Assembly: GCF_005280195.1 (NCBI RefSeq)
Contig: NZ_SZPR01000026.1
Location: 1 to 64,000, forward strand
Direction: 5' to 3'
DNA length: 64,000 nt
Source: Streptomyces galbus
Lineage (GTDB): Bacteria > Actinomycetota > Actinomycetes > Streptomycetales > Streptomycetaceae
This document shows positions 9,101 to 17,465 of the stretch, piece after piece (position 1 is the first letter of the stretch; each line of letters opens with the position of its first letter). The notes under the pieces are model-generated. The model searched no databases, was not told the DNA's origin, and saw only the letters and a list, made by a program, of their open reading frames with translations. A program made the position numbers and the translations under genes.

Positions 9101-12100
9101 ATGCCCCCATCCGGCACCACGGTGACCACGACCGGCAGCGCGCCCGGCCGGGCCGCGCCGCGGCCGTCCGCCGTCGTGGACGGCGGCGCCCCGGCCGTGC
9201 CGCCCCGCCCCGTGCTCGACCTGATCGCCGCGCACGCCGAGGCCACGCCGGACCGCACCGCCGTGGTCGACGCCTCCCGCCCCGGGGTGCGGCTGACCTA
9301 CGGCGAACTGGCCGACGCGGTCGCGCGCAAGGCGGAGCGGCTGCGGGAGCAGGGGGCGGGCCCCGGACGTCTGGTGGCCGTGCGCAGGCCGCGGGGCATC
9401 GAGGCCGTCACCGCGATCCTCGCGACCCTGCGGGCCGGCGCCGCGTACCTGCCGCTCGACGTGAACGCCCCCGCGGCCCGCACCGCCGCGATCCTCGCCG
9501 ACGTGTGCGCGGCCGGGGCCGACGGCCTGCCGGACCCGCGCGACACCCCGCCCGGTGAGCCGGCCGAGCCTCCGGTCGCCCGCCCCGGCGAGACCGTGCT
9601 GCCCGGCCGCCCGGTGCCCCCCGGTACCGCCTACGTCATGTACACCTCGGGCTCGACCGGGACGCCGAACGGGGTGCCGGTGGGCCGCGCGGCCCTCGAC
9701 CACTTCGCCACGGTCGCGGCGCGGGCCTACGGCATCGGCGCCGACGACCGGGTCCTGCAGTTCGCCCCGCTGCACTTCGACGCGAGCGTCGAGGAGATCT
9801 TCGTGACGCTGTGCGCCGGCGGCACCCTGGTGCTGCGCGGCGAGGACATGCTGGACGTGCCGGCGCTGGCCGCCGGGTGCGCCGCGCACGGCATCACCGT
9901 GCTGGACCTGCCCACCGCGTACTGGCGGCAGCTCACCGAGGTGCTGGCGGACGGCACGGCCGCGCTGCCGGCGTCGGTGCGCACCGTCCTGATCGGCGGG
10001 GAGGCCGCCCTGCCCGAGCACGTCACCCGCTGGTGCCGCGCCGTGGGCGACGGGGTCCGGCTGCTGAACACCTACGGGCCGACGGAGACCACCGTGGTCG
10101 CCACGGTCGCCGACCTGACAGGCCACCCGGGCGGCCCGGTGCCGATCGGGCGTCCGCTGCCGGGCATCCGGGCGGCCGTCATCGAGGGCGAACTGTGGCT
10201 CCAGGGCCCCCAGTTGTCCGACGGCTACCTCGGGCGTCCCGCGCTCACCGCCGAGCGCTTCACCACCCTCGACGGCGCGCCCGCCTACCGCACCGGGGAC
10301 CTCGCCGGGCTGGCGGCGGACGGGCAGCTCCTGCACCGCGGGCGCCGGGACGACGAGGTGAAGATCAGCGGGCACCGCATCGACCCGGCCGCCGTGGAGG
10401 CGGTGCTGTCGGAGCACCCGGCGGTGCGGGAGGCGGCCGTGGTCGCCCCGCTGCTGCCGGACGGGGACCGCGCCCTGGTCGCCTTCGTCGTGCCGTCGGC
10501 CCGCGCGGCCCGCGTGCCGGCCCCCACGGCGACACCGGCCCCGCTGCCCGCGGACCTGGCCGACGACCTCCGCGCCCACCTGGCCGACCGGCTGCCGTCG
10601 CAGGCCGTGCCCGGCACGCTCCACGGGATCGCCGCGCTGCCGCGCACCAGCACCGGCAAGACCGACCGGGCGCTGCTGCGCCAGGTGCGGGTGAACGCCG
10701 CTCCCCCGGCACCCGCCCCGTCCACCGACGAGCTTGCCCCGGCAGACGTCGACTTGGATTCCGACGAGGAGCGCGTCCCCCTCTCGTACGCCCAGCGGCG
10801 GCTGTGGTTCCTGAACCGGCTGGAGGGGCCCTCGGACACCTACAGCGTGCCCGTGGTGATCCGCTTCGACCGGGTGCCGGACCCGGTGGCGCTGGAGGCG
10901 GCCGTGCGGGACGTGGTGGCGCGCCACGAGAGCCTGCGCACCACCCTGCCGGCCGGCCCGGACGGCGAGCCGTACCAGCGGATCGCGCCGCCCGACGCGC
11001 CCGTGGACTTCCACGTGGTGGCGTGCGGGCGGGACGGAGCCGCACGGGACGCGCGCGTCGAGGAGTTCACCGCCGCACCGTTCGACATCACCCGTGATCT
11101 GCCGCTGCGGGTACGGCTCTTCACGGGCGCGGGCGCGGAGACGGACACAGGCACGGGCACCGACGGCCCCGGCTCGGTCCTCGTCCTGCTGATGCACCAC
11201 GTCGCCACCGACGGCTGGTCCCTGCGGCCGCTCCTGCGTGACCTCGTCGACGCGTACACGGCCCGTACGGCGGGGCAGGCGCCCACCTGGGAACCCCTGC
11301 CGGTGCAGTACGCCGACTACACCCTCTGGCAGCACGACATGCTCGGCGACCCGCAGGATCCGGCCAGTGTCCTGGCCCGCCGGCTCGGCTTCTGGCGGGC
11401 CGCGCTGGAGGGGCTGCCGGACGTCACGGACCTCCCGGCGGACCGGCCGCGGCCCGCCGAACCCACCTTCCGCGGAGCCACGTTGGGTGCACGGCTGGAC
11501 GCGGGGACGCACGCCCGGCTGCTCCAGGTGTGCGCCGCGCAGGGGGCGAGCCTGTTCATGGCCGTCCACACGGCGCTGGCGACCGCCCTCGCGGCGGCCG
11601 GGTGCGGCGAGGACGTCGCCGTCGGCACGCCGGTCGCGGGCCGCTCCGACGAGGCGCTGGACGACGTGGTGGGCTTCTTCGTCAACACCCTGGTGCTGCG
11701 CACCGACCTGTCCGGCGCCCCCTCCTTCACCGACCTCCTCGCCCGCGTCCGGGACACCGACCTGGCCGCCTACGCCCACGACGACCTGCCCTTCGACCTC
11801 CTCGTCGAACACCTCAACCCCGAACGCTCCCTCGCCCACCACCCGTTCTTCCAGGTGATGCTCACCGTCCAGACGGCGTCCGGCGGCGAGGACGGGGTGC
11901 GGCTCGGCGCGGCCGAGGGCGAGGTCCTGCCGGCCGGGACGGAGACGGCGAAGTTCGACCTGAGCGCCTCCTGCGTGGAGGTGCGGGACGCACACGGTGC
12001 CGCGCAGGGCGTGGAGGTGTGGCTGCAGTACGCGTCCGACCTGTTCGAGGAGCCCACGGCGCGGCTCCTGCTCGACCTGCTGGTCCGCGCCCTGACGGCC

Positions 12101-15100
12101 CTCGCCGACGACCCGTCGGGCCCCGCCGCCGCACCGCTGTCGGAGGATGAGGCGCGCGGGCTGCGCGGACGGCGCGAACGGCTCGCCGAGGCCGCCGCCT
12201 CCCGGGGCCGCGACACCCTCGCCGCCGCGTCGGGCGGTACGGACTGCCGTACACCCGGCGAGGAGATCCTGTGCGGTCTGTTCGCCGACGTCCTCGGGCG
12301 TGAACACGTGGGCCCGCAGGACAACTTCTTCCGGATCGGCGGCCACTCGTTGCTCGGCATCCGGCTGGTCCACCGCGTGCGCACGGTGCTGGGCGCCTCC
12401 CTCACCGTCCGGGACCTGTTCCTCGCCCCGACGCCCCGGGCGCTCGCCCGGCGGGTCGACGGCGACAGCGGCACCCGGCTGCCGTCGCTGACCGCCCGCG
12501 CGGCGCGCCCCGCGGTCCTGCCGCTCTCCCACGCGCAGCGGCGGCTGTGGTTCATCGACCAGCTCCAGGGGCCCGGCCCCGGCTACACGATCCCCTTGGT
12601 GCTGCGCCTCGACCGGCCGCTGGACCCCGCCGTCCTCGGCCTGGCCCTGGACGACCTGACCCGGCGGCACGAGACGCTGCGCACCACGTACGCCGACACC
12701 GACGGCCGTCCCGCGCAGCGGGTGCACGCCCACCTCGTCCCGGACTTCGCCCACCACCGCACCACCATCGAGGAGTTGGGAGACCTGGTCCACCGGGACA
12801 CCCGGCACACCTTCGACCTGGCCGCCGAACCGCCCCTGCGGTCGCGCCTCTACACCGACGAACACGGCACCCAGACGCTGGTGCTGGTCGTGCACCACAT
12901 CGCCGCCGACGGCTGGTCCCTGGACCGGCTCCTCGACGACCTCGCCACCGCCTGCGAGGCCCGCGCCGCGGGACGGGAGCCCGGCTGGGAGCCGCTGCCG
13001 GTGCAGTACGCCGACTACGCCCTCTGGCAGCACGACGTCCTCGGCGACGGCGCCGACCCGGGCAGCCTGCTGGCCCGCGAGACCGCGCACTGGCGCGAGG
13101 TGCTCGACGGCGCGCCGGACGTCCTCCAGCTCCCCACCGACCGGCCCCGGCCGGCCGAGCCCAGCGGCCGCGGCGCGGTGCTGCCGCTCGCGCTGGACGC
13201 GGACACCCACCGGGCCCTGGCCCGCGTCGCCGCCCGGCACGACGCCACCCTGTTCATGACGCTGCACGCCCTGTTCGCGGTGACCCTCAGCCGGCTGGGC
13301 GCCGGGCACGACCTGCCCGTCGGCACGGTCACCGCCGGGCGCGCCGACCCGCAGCTCGACGGCCTCGTGGGCTTCTTCGTGAACACGCTGGTGCTGCGCA
13401 CGGACGTGTCGGGCGGGCCGCGCTTCTCCGAGCTGCTGGAGCGGGTGCGCACCACCGACCTCGCGGCCTACGCCCACGACACGCTGCCCTTCGACCTGCT
13501 CGTCGAGCACCTCAACCCGGAGCGCACCACCGCTCACCACCCGCTCACCCAGGTCCTGCTCCAGCTCCACCCGGCACCGGCGGGCACCGCCGGCGGCCCG
13601 CGGCCGCTGGACGGCACGCCCGTGCCGTTCGCGACGGAGTTCACCAAGTTCGACCTGACGCTGGCGCTGCACGACCGGCGCGACGAGGACGGGCGGCCCG
13701 CTGGCCTGGACGGTGTGCTGGAGTACGCCACCGACCTGTTCGACGCCGCGACGGCCCAGGTGGTCACCGAGGTGTTCACGCACCTCGCCGCCCAGGTCGC
13801 CGCCGACCCGGAGCGGCGCGTGGACGAGCTCGACGCGCTGACGCCCGCGCGGCGGCGGGCGCTGGTCGACGCGTACAACGACACGGCGGTGCCGGGACTG
13901 CCGGAGCGCTGCGCGCACGAGCTGTTCGAGGAGCGGGTCCGCCGCACGCCCGACGCGCCGGCCGTCGTGTTCGGGGACACCGAGCTGACGTACGCCGAGC
14001 TGAACCGGCGTGCCAACCGGCTGGCGCACCGCCTGCTGGCCGCCGGTGTCCGCGAGGGCGCGCCGGACGGCGACGCGGCGGTGGGCGTCCTGATGGACCG
14101 CACCGAGCACCTGGTGGTGGCGACGCTGGCGGTGCTGAAGGCGGGCGCGGCGTACGTGCCGGTCGACCCGAAGCTGCCGCCGGCCCGGGTGCGCATGATC
14201 ATGACGGAGACCGGTGCCCACGTCCTGCTCACCGACGCGGTCCTGGCCGACGGCGACGCGGTCCGGGCCGAGGCGGCCGCCGGCACCACGGTGCTCGTCG
14301 CCGAGCGTCCCGCACCGCACGAGCCCGAGGTGCCCGACACCGATCCCGGGCTGCCGGTGCCCGTGGAGTCCCTGATGTACGTCATGTTCACCTCGGGCTC
14401 CACCGGCCGCCCCAAGGGGGTCGGCGTCACCCACCGCAACGTGGTCCAGCTCGGCCTGGACCGCTGCTGGGACGCGGACCACCACCGCCGCATGCTGGTC
14501 CACTCGGCGTACGGCTTCGACGCCTCCACCTACGAGCTGTGGGTGCCGCTGCTGCACGGCGGCTGCCTGGTGGTGGCGCCCGGCGACGGCGCGGACGTCG
14601 CCGAGCTCGCCCGCACCGTGGAGCGGCACGAGGTGACCGCCGCGTACTTCACCATGGGTCTGTTCCACATCATGGCCGACGAGGGCCTGGACACGCTGGC
14701 CCGGCTGCGCGAGGTGTGGACGGGCGGCGACGTGGCCTCCCCGGTCGCCCTGCAGCGGGTCCTCACGCACTGCCCGGACACCGTGGTGGTGCACTCGTAC
14801 GGGCCGACGGAGGCCACGTTCGCCTCCCACCACCAGCGGTTCGCGACGACCGGCGGCGACCGCGAGCTGCCCGGTGTGTTCCTCGGCCGGGCGATGGACA
14901 ACACCCGCGTGTACGTGCTCGACGAGCGGCTGCGGCCGGTGCCGCCCGGCGCCACCGGCGAGATGTACCTGGCCGGCTCCCACCTGGCGCGCGGCTACCT
15001 GCGGCGCTCGGCGCTGACCGCGGAGCGGTTCGTCGCCGACCCCTTCGACCCGGACGGCGGCGGGCGCATGTACCGCACCGGTGACCTGGTGTCGTGGACG

Positions 15101-16507
15101 GCCGACGGTGAGCTGCGCTTCCTGGGGCGGGCCGACGGGCAGGTCAAGCTGCGCGGGTTCCGCATCGAACCCGGCGAGATCGAGGCCGCGTTCGCCGCGC
15201 ACCCGGCGGTCGGCCAGGCCGCGGTGCTGGTCCGCGAGGACCGGCCCGGCGACAAGCGGCTCGTGGCCTACGTCGTCGCCCAGCAGGGCGCCGCGCTGGA
15301 CGAGAGCGAGCTGCGCACGGCGGTCGCCCGCGCGCTGCCCGCGCACATGGTGCCGTCGGCGGTCCTGGTCCTGGACCGGCTGCCGCTGACCGTCAACGGC
15401 AAACTGGACCGGGCGGCCCTCCCCGCCCCCCTCCGGATCGCGGCGGCGGACGGCCGGGCCGCGCGCAACGCCCGCGAGGAGGTCCTGTGCGGCCTCTTCG
15501 CGGAGGTCCTCGGCATCGACCGGGTCGGCATCGACGACAACTTCTTCGACCTGGGCGGCCATTCGCTGCTCGGGGTGCGGCTGATGAGCCGGGCCCGGGC
15601 CGTCCTCGGCGTCGAGCTGACCGTGCGCGACCTGTTCCGGGCGCCGACCGTGGCCGGACTGCTCGACGACGGCGCCGGCGACGACAGCCTGGGGGTGCTG
15701 CTGCCGCTGCGCGAGGCGAAGACCGGCACGCCGCTGCGCCCGCTGTTCTGTGTGCACCCCGGCTCCGGCATGGGCTGGCCCTACGCGGGCCTGGCCCGGC
15801 ACCTGAGCGGCGGCCGTCCCCTGTACGCGCTGCAGACGCGGGCGCTGTCCCGCCCCGACTACCGGGCCGTGAGCATCGAGGAGATGGCCGCGGACTACCT
15901 GGAGCACGTCCGCCGGGTGCAGCCGGAGGGCCCCTACAGCTTCCTCGGCTGGTCGTTCGGCGGGTACGTCGCCCACGCGATGGCCACCCGGCTCCAGGAC
16001 GCCGGCGAGCGCGTCGAGGTCCTGGCGCTGATGGACGTCTACCCGATGCCCCCCGAGGACGTGGGCCGGCCCCTCACCGACCGGGAGATCCTGCAGATCC
16101 TCGTCGGCGTCGACGAGGACGCGGCGGACGAGGACCTGCGCTTCGACCCCGCCGAGACGGCCCGGCTGCTGCAGGAGCGCGACCCGGTGCTGGCCGGCTT
16201 CAGCCACGCCGAGGTGACCCGCCTGGTCGGCACCTCCGTGAACCACGCCGAGCTGATGCGCCACCACCGGCTGCGCCGCTTCGACGGGGACCTGCTGTTC
16301 TTCACGGCGGACCGGCACCGCGACACCACGTCTTTCACCGCCGACCAATGGGCCCCTTATATCGGGGGCCCGATAGAGAACCACCGGGTGGATTCCGCCC
16401 ACCTGCGGATGGCCGAACCGGAATCTCTGGAACACATCGGCCGCGTTCTCGACGAAAGGCTTTCCCGCACCTCTTCCACCGTCGCCCACACACAGCAGAG
16501 GAACTGA
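9101..16507 (+). CDS. NRPS with domain order A-C-T-C-A-T-TE (terminal synthetase)
   Basis: A 2468-residue synthetase. ATG 9101 is chosen over an upstream in-frame GTG (8984) because aggagga lies at 9089-9095. Domains: A1 (25-530), C (560-990, HHVATDGW near 699), T (Ser near 1083), C (1140-1570, HHIAADGW near 1266), A2 (1600-2110, TSGSTGRPKG near 1764, YGPTE near 1900, NGKLDR near 2098), T (Ser near 2155), TE (2210-2450, GWSFGG near 2284). A1 has a full set of motifs except that PKG reads PNG, and it joins directly to a C domain with no carrier between. Hand-read pocket codes are D-A-E-L-L-G-T-V-V-K for A1 and D-A-Y-Y-W-G-S-F-A-K for A2; I cannot assign either. The terminal TE should release the product by hydrolysis or cyclisation. 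Confidence 0.94.
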   Translation: MPPSGTTVTTTGSAPGRAAPRPSAVVDGGAPAVPPRPVLDLIAAHAEATPDRTAVVDASRPGVRLTYGELADAVARKAERLREQGAGPGRLVAVRRPRGIEAVTAILATLRAGAAYLPLDVNAPAARTAAILADVCAAGADGLPDPRDTPPGEPAEPPVARPGETVLPGRPVPPGTAYVMYTSGSTGTPNGVPVGRAALDHFATVAARAYGIGADDRVLQFAPLHFDASVEEIFVTLCAGGTLVLRGEDMLDVPALAAGCAAHGITVLDLPTAYWRQLTEVLADGTAALPASVRTVLIGGEAALPEHVTRWCRAVGDGVRLLNTYGPTETTVVATVADLTGHPGGPVPIGRPLPGIRAAVIEGELWLQGPQLSDGYLGRPALTAERFTTLDGAPAYRTGDLAGLAADGQLLHRGRRDDEVKISGHRIDPAAVEAVLSEHPAVREAAVVAPLLPDGDRALVAFVVPSARAARVPAPTATPAPLPADLADDLRAHLADRLPSQAVPGTLHGIAALPRTSTGKTDRALLRQVRVNAAPPAPAPSTDELAPADVDLDSDEERVPLSYAQRRLWFLNRLEGPSDTYSVPVVIRFDRVPDPVALEAAVRDVVARHESLRTTLPAGPDGEPYQRIAPPDAPVDFHVVACGRDGAARDARVEEFTAAPFDITRDLPLRVRLFTGAGAETDTGTGTDGPGSVLVLLMHHVATDGWSLRPLLRDLVDAYTARTAGQAPTWEPLPVQYADYTLWQHDMLGDPQDPASVLARRLGFWRAALEGLPDVTDLPADRPRPAEPTFRGATLGARLDAGTHARLLQVCAAQGASLFMAVHTALATALAAAGCGEDVAVGTPVAGRSDEALDDVVGFFVNTLVLRTDLSGAPSFTDLLARVRDTDLAAYAHDDLPFDLLVEHLNPERSLAHHPFFQVMLTVQTASGGEDGVRLGAAEGEVLPAGTETAKFDLSASCVEVRDAHGAAQGVEVWLQYASDLFEEPTARLLLDLLVRALTALADDPSGPAAAPLSEDEARGLRGRRERLAEAAASRGRDTLAAASGGTDCRTPGEEILCGLFADVLGREHVGPQDNFFRIGGHSLLGIRLVHRVRTVLGASLTVRDLFLAPTPRALARRVDGDSGTRLPSLTARAARPAVLPLSHAQRRLWFIDQLQGPGPGYTIPLVLRLDRPLDPAVLGLALDDLTRRHETLRTTYADTDGRPAQRVHAHLVPDFAHHRTTIEELGDLVHRDTRHTFDLAAEPPLRSRLYTDEHGTQTLVLVVHHIAADGWSLDRLLDDLATACEARAAGREPGWEPLPVQYADYALWQHDVLGDGADPGSLLARETAHWREVLDGAPDVLQLPTDRPRPAEPSGRGAVLPLALDADTHRALARVAARHDATLFMTLHALFAVTLSRLGAGHDLPVGTVTAGRADPQLDGLVGFFVNTLVLRTDVSGGPRFSELLERVRTTDLAAYAHDTLPFDLLVEHLNPERTTAHHPLTQVLLQLHPAPAGTAGGPRPLDGTPVPFATEFTKFDLTLALHDRRDEDGRPAGLDGVLEYATDLFDAATAQVVTEVFTHLAAQVAADPERRVDELDALTPARRRALVDAYNDTAVPGLPERCAHELFEERVRRTPDAPAVVFGDTELTYAELNRRANRLAHRLLAAGVREGAPDGDAAVGVLMDRTEHLVVATLAVLKAGAAYVPVDPKLPPARVRMIMTETGAHVLLTDAVLADGDAVRAEAAAGTTVLVAERPAPHEPEVPDTDPGLPVPVESLMYVMFTSGSTGRPKGVGVTHRNVVQLGLDRCWDADHHRRMLVHSAYGFDASTYELWVPLLHGGCLVVAPGDGADVAELARTVERHEVTAAYFTMGLFHIMADEGLDTLARLREVWTGGDVASPVALQRVLTHCPDTVVVHSYGPTEATFASHHQRFATTGGDRELPGVFLGRAMDNTRVYVLDERLRPVPPGATGEMYLAGSHLARGYLRRSALTAERFVADPFDPDGGGRMYRTGDLVSWTADGELRFLGRADGQVKLRGFRIEPGEIEAAFAAHPAVGQAAVLVREDRPGDKRLVAYVVAQQGAALDESELRTAVARALPAHMVPSAVLVLDRLPLTVNGKLDRAALPAPLRIAAADGRAARNAREEVLCGLFAEVLGIDRVGIDDNFFDLGGHSLLGVRLMSRARAVLGVELTVRDLFRAPTVAGLLDDGAGDDSLGVLLPLREAKTGTPLRPLFCVHPGSGMGWPYAGLARHLSGGRPLYALQTRALSRPDYRAVSIEEMAADYLEHVRRVQPEGPYSFLGWSFGGYVAHAMATRLQDAGERVEVLALMDVYPMPPEDVGRPLTDREILQILVGVDEDAADEDLRFDPAETARLLQERDPVLAGFSHAEVTRLVGTSVNHAELMRHHRLRRFDGDLLFFTADRHRDTTSFTADQWAPYIGGPIENHRVDSAHLRMAEPESLEHIGRVLDERLSRTSSTVAHTQQRN
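10892..11008 (+). repeat. 117-bp exact repeat, copy 2 (C domain)
   Basis: Identical to 4454-4570; it falls in the first C domain of the A-C-T-C-A-T-TE synthetase. Confidence 0.95.
11771..11844 (+). repeat. 74-bp exact repeat, copy 2 (C domain)
   Basis: Identical to 5300-5373, in register with the 117-bp repeat. Confidence 0.93.
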
Positions 16508-16510
16508 ACC

Positions 16511-16714
16511 ATGACGAACCCCTTCGACGACAACGACGGCACGTTCCTGGTCGTGGTCAACCACGAGGACCAGCACTCCCTGTGGCCCTCCTTCGCCCCC
16601 GTGCCCGCCGGATGGACCGTCGCCCTCGGCGAGAGCAGCAGGCAGGAGGCGTTGGACTACGTGGAGGCCCACTGGCAGGACATCCGCCCCAAGAGCCTCC
16701 TCGCGCAGTACTGA
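16511..16714 (+). CDS. MbtH-like protein
   Basis: A 67-residue protein with the MbtH-family pattern: NPF near the N terminus, the core NHEDQHSLWP, then the spaced Trp residues in VPAGW and HWQDIRP. In the family these proteins bind A domains and are often needed for their folding or activity. It starts three bases after the terminal NRPS stop, with gaggaac ahead of the ATG, so it belongs to the NRPS transcript. A strong terminator follows directly. Confidence 0.97.
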   Translation: MTNPFDDNDGTFLVVVNHEDQHSLWPSFAPVPAGWTVALGESSRQEALDYVEAHWQDIRPKSLLAQY

Positions 16715-16730
16715 GACCCCGTCCCGGCCG

Positions 16731-16775
16731 GCGGCCGGCGGTGCCCCACGGCACCGCCGGCCGCCTTTTCCTTTT
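16731..16775 (+). terminator. Rho-independent terminator after the NRPS block
   Basis: A perfect 15-bp stem (16731-16745 with 16750-16764), a ccac loop and a following T-rich run (cttttcctttt). It cleanly separates the NRPS transcript from the precursor operon. Confidence 0.88.
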
Positions 16776-16854
16776 CCGCACCGGCTTTTCCCGGAGCCCG
16801 ACTCCCTTCTCCCGACGGCACTTTCCCACTGCCGCACTCCTGCCGCTCCAACTA

Positions 16855-16884
16855 CCGTTCCGGAACCTGCCCAACTCCTATATT
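16855..16884 (+). promoter_or_regulatory. Possible promoter of the precursor operon
   Basis: TATATT at 16879-16884 is an unusually AT-rich hexamer for this DNA and sits about 50 bases before the glutamate mutase start. The corresponding -35 (ccgttc or cgttcc) is poor. The position after a terminator and before a long operon is what makes it plausible. Confidence 0.35.
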
Positions 16885-16931
16885 CGTAGAGCGAGATGAG
16901 AAATCACCCCGTCACCCGGAGAGAGCATTCC

Positions 16932-17465
16932 ATGGTTCATTCGCAGCACGGCCTCCACGTTCTGGTGTGCGGCGGCGCCTCCGACGCGCACACCTGGAAC
17001 CTGGTCTGCCTCCAGCTCCTGCTCGAGGAGGCGGGGCACCGGGTGACCAACCTCGGCCCCTGCGTCCCGGAGGAGCTGCTCGCCCAGGAGTGCCTGACGC
17101 ACCGCCCGGACGCCGTGGTGATCGGCAGCGTCAACGGACACGGGTACCAGGACGGCCTGCGGGCCGTACGCCGACTGCGGCGCGAGCCGTCGCTGGCGGC
17201 CGTCCCGGTGGCCCTCGGCGGCAAGCTGGGCGTGGACGGTGTGCGCGACGCCGCGGCCGCCGACGCGCTGCGCGCCGCCGGCTGCACCGCCGTGTTCGAC
17301 GACGGCGACCTCGCCGCCTTCCACACCTGGGTCGGCGGCCTCGCCGGCCACAGCGCGCCGACCCGCACCACCGCCGACCTCGGCGTCCGCGCCGGCGCCA
17401 CCGCCGACCTCGGTGCCCGCACCCGTGCCACCGCCGGCGCGCCGACCGGGGGGAGCCGCGCATGA
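16932..17465 (+). CDS. Glutamate mutase small (B12-binding) subunit
   Basis: A 177-residue homologue of the sigma/S subunit of adenosylcobalamin-dependent glutamate mutase, which with the epsilon subunit converts L-glutamate to (2S,3S)-3-methylaspartate. The B12 motif DxHxxG appears as SDAHTWN: the Asp and the cobalt-ligating His are kept, but the Gly position is Asn. Later segments GSVNGHGY and LGGKLGV match the rest of the cobalamin fold. ATG 16932 has ggagagag at 16917-16924, better than ATG 16896. The last 40 residues are low-complexity Ala/Thr/Arg with a 10-residue repeat, beyond the normal family length. The stop overlaps the epsilon subunit start as ATGA, as expected for a two-subunit enzyme. 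A methylmalonyl-CoA mutase B12 domain is less likely given its partner. Confidence 0.9.
   Translation: MVHSQHGLHVLVCGGASDAHTWNLVCLQLLLEEAGHRVTNLGPCVPEELLAQECLTHRPDAVVIGSVNGHGYQDGLRAVRRLRREPSLAAVPVALGGKLGVDGVRDAAAADALRAAGCTAVFDDGDLAAFHTWVGGLAGHSAPTRTTADLGVRAGATADLGARTRATAGAPTGGSRA
17367..17435 (+). repeat. 30-bp tandem repeat at the 3' end of the mutase small-subunit gene
   Basis: Two full in-frame 30-base units (17367-17396, 17397-17426; consensus peptide ATADLGxRxx) and a partial third, just before the stop codon. Confidence 0.8.

Noticed and set aside
9086..16837. A 2583-codon open frame on the minus strand opposite the terminal NRPS, and similar long antisense frames opposite the other NRPS and cluster genes
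   Set aside because: In DNA this GC-rich, antisense frames lack stops by composition. The translations are Arg/Gly/His/Val-rich with no domain, and the plus strand carries clear NRPS motifs throughout.
16896..16931. Earlier ATG (16896) as the start of the glutamate mutase small subunit
   Set aside because: It lacks a ribosome site and would sit almost on the predicted transcript start; ATG 16932 has ggagagag at proper spacing.
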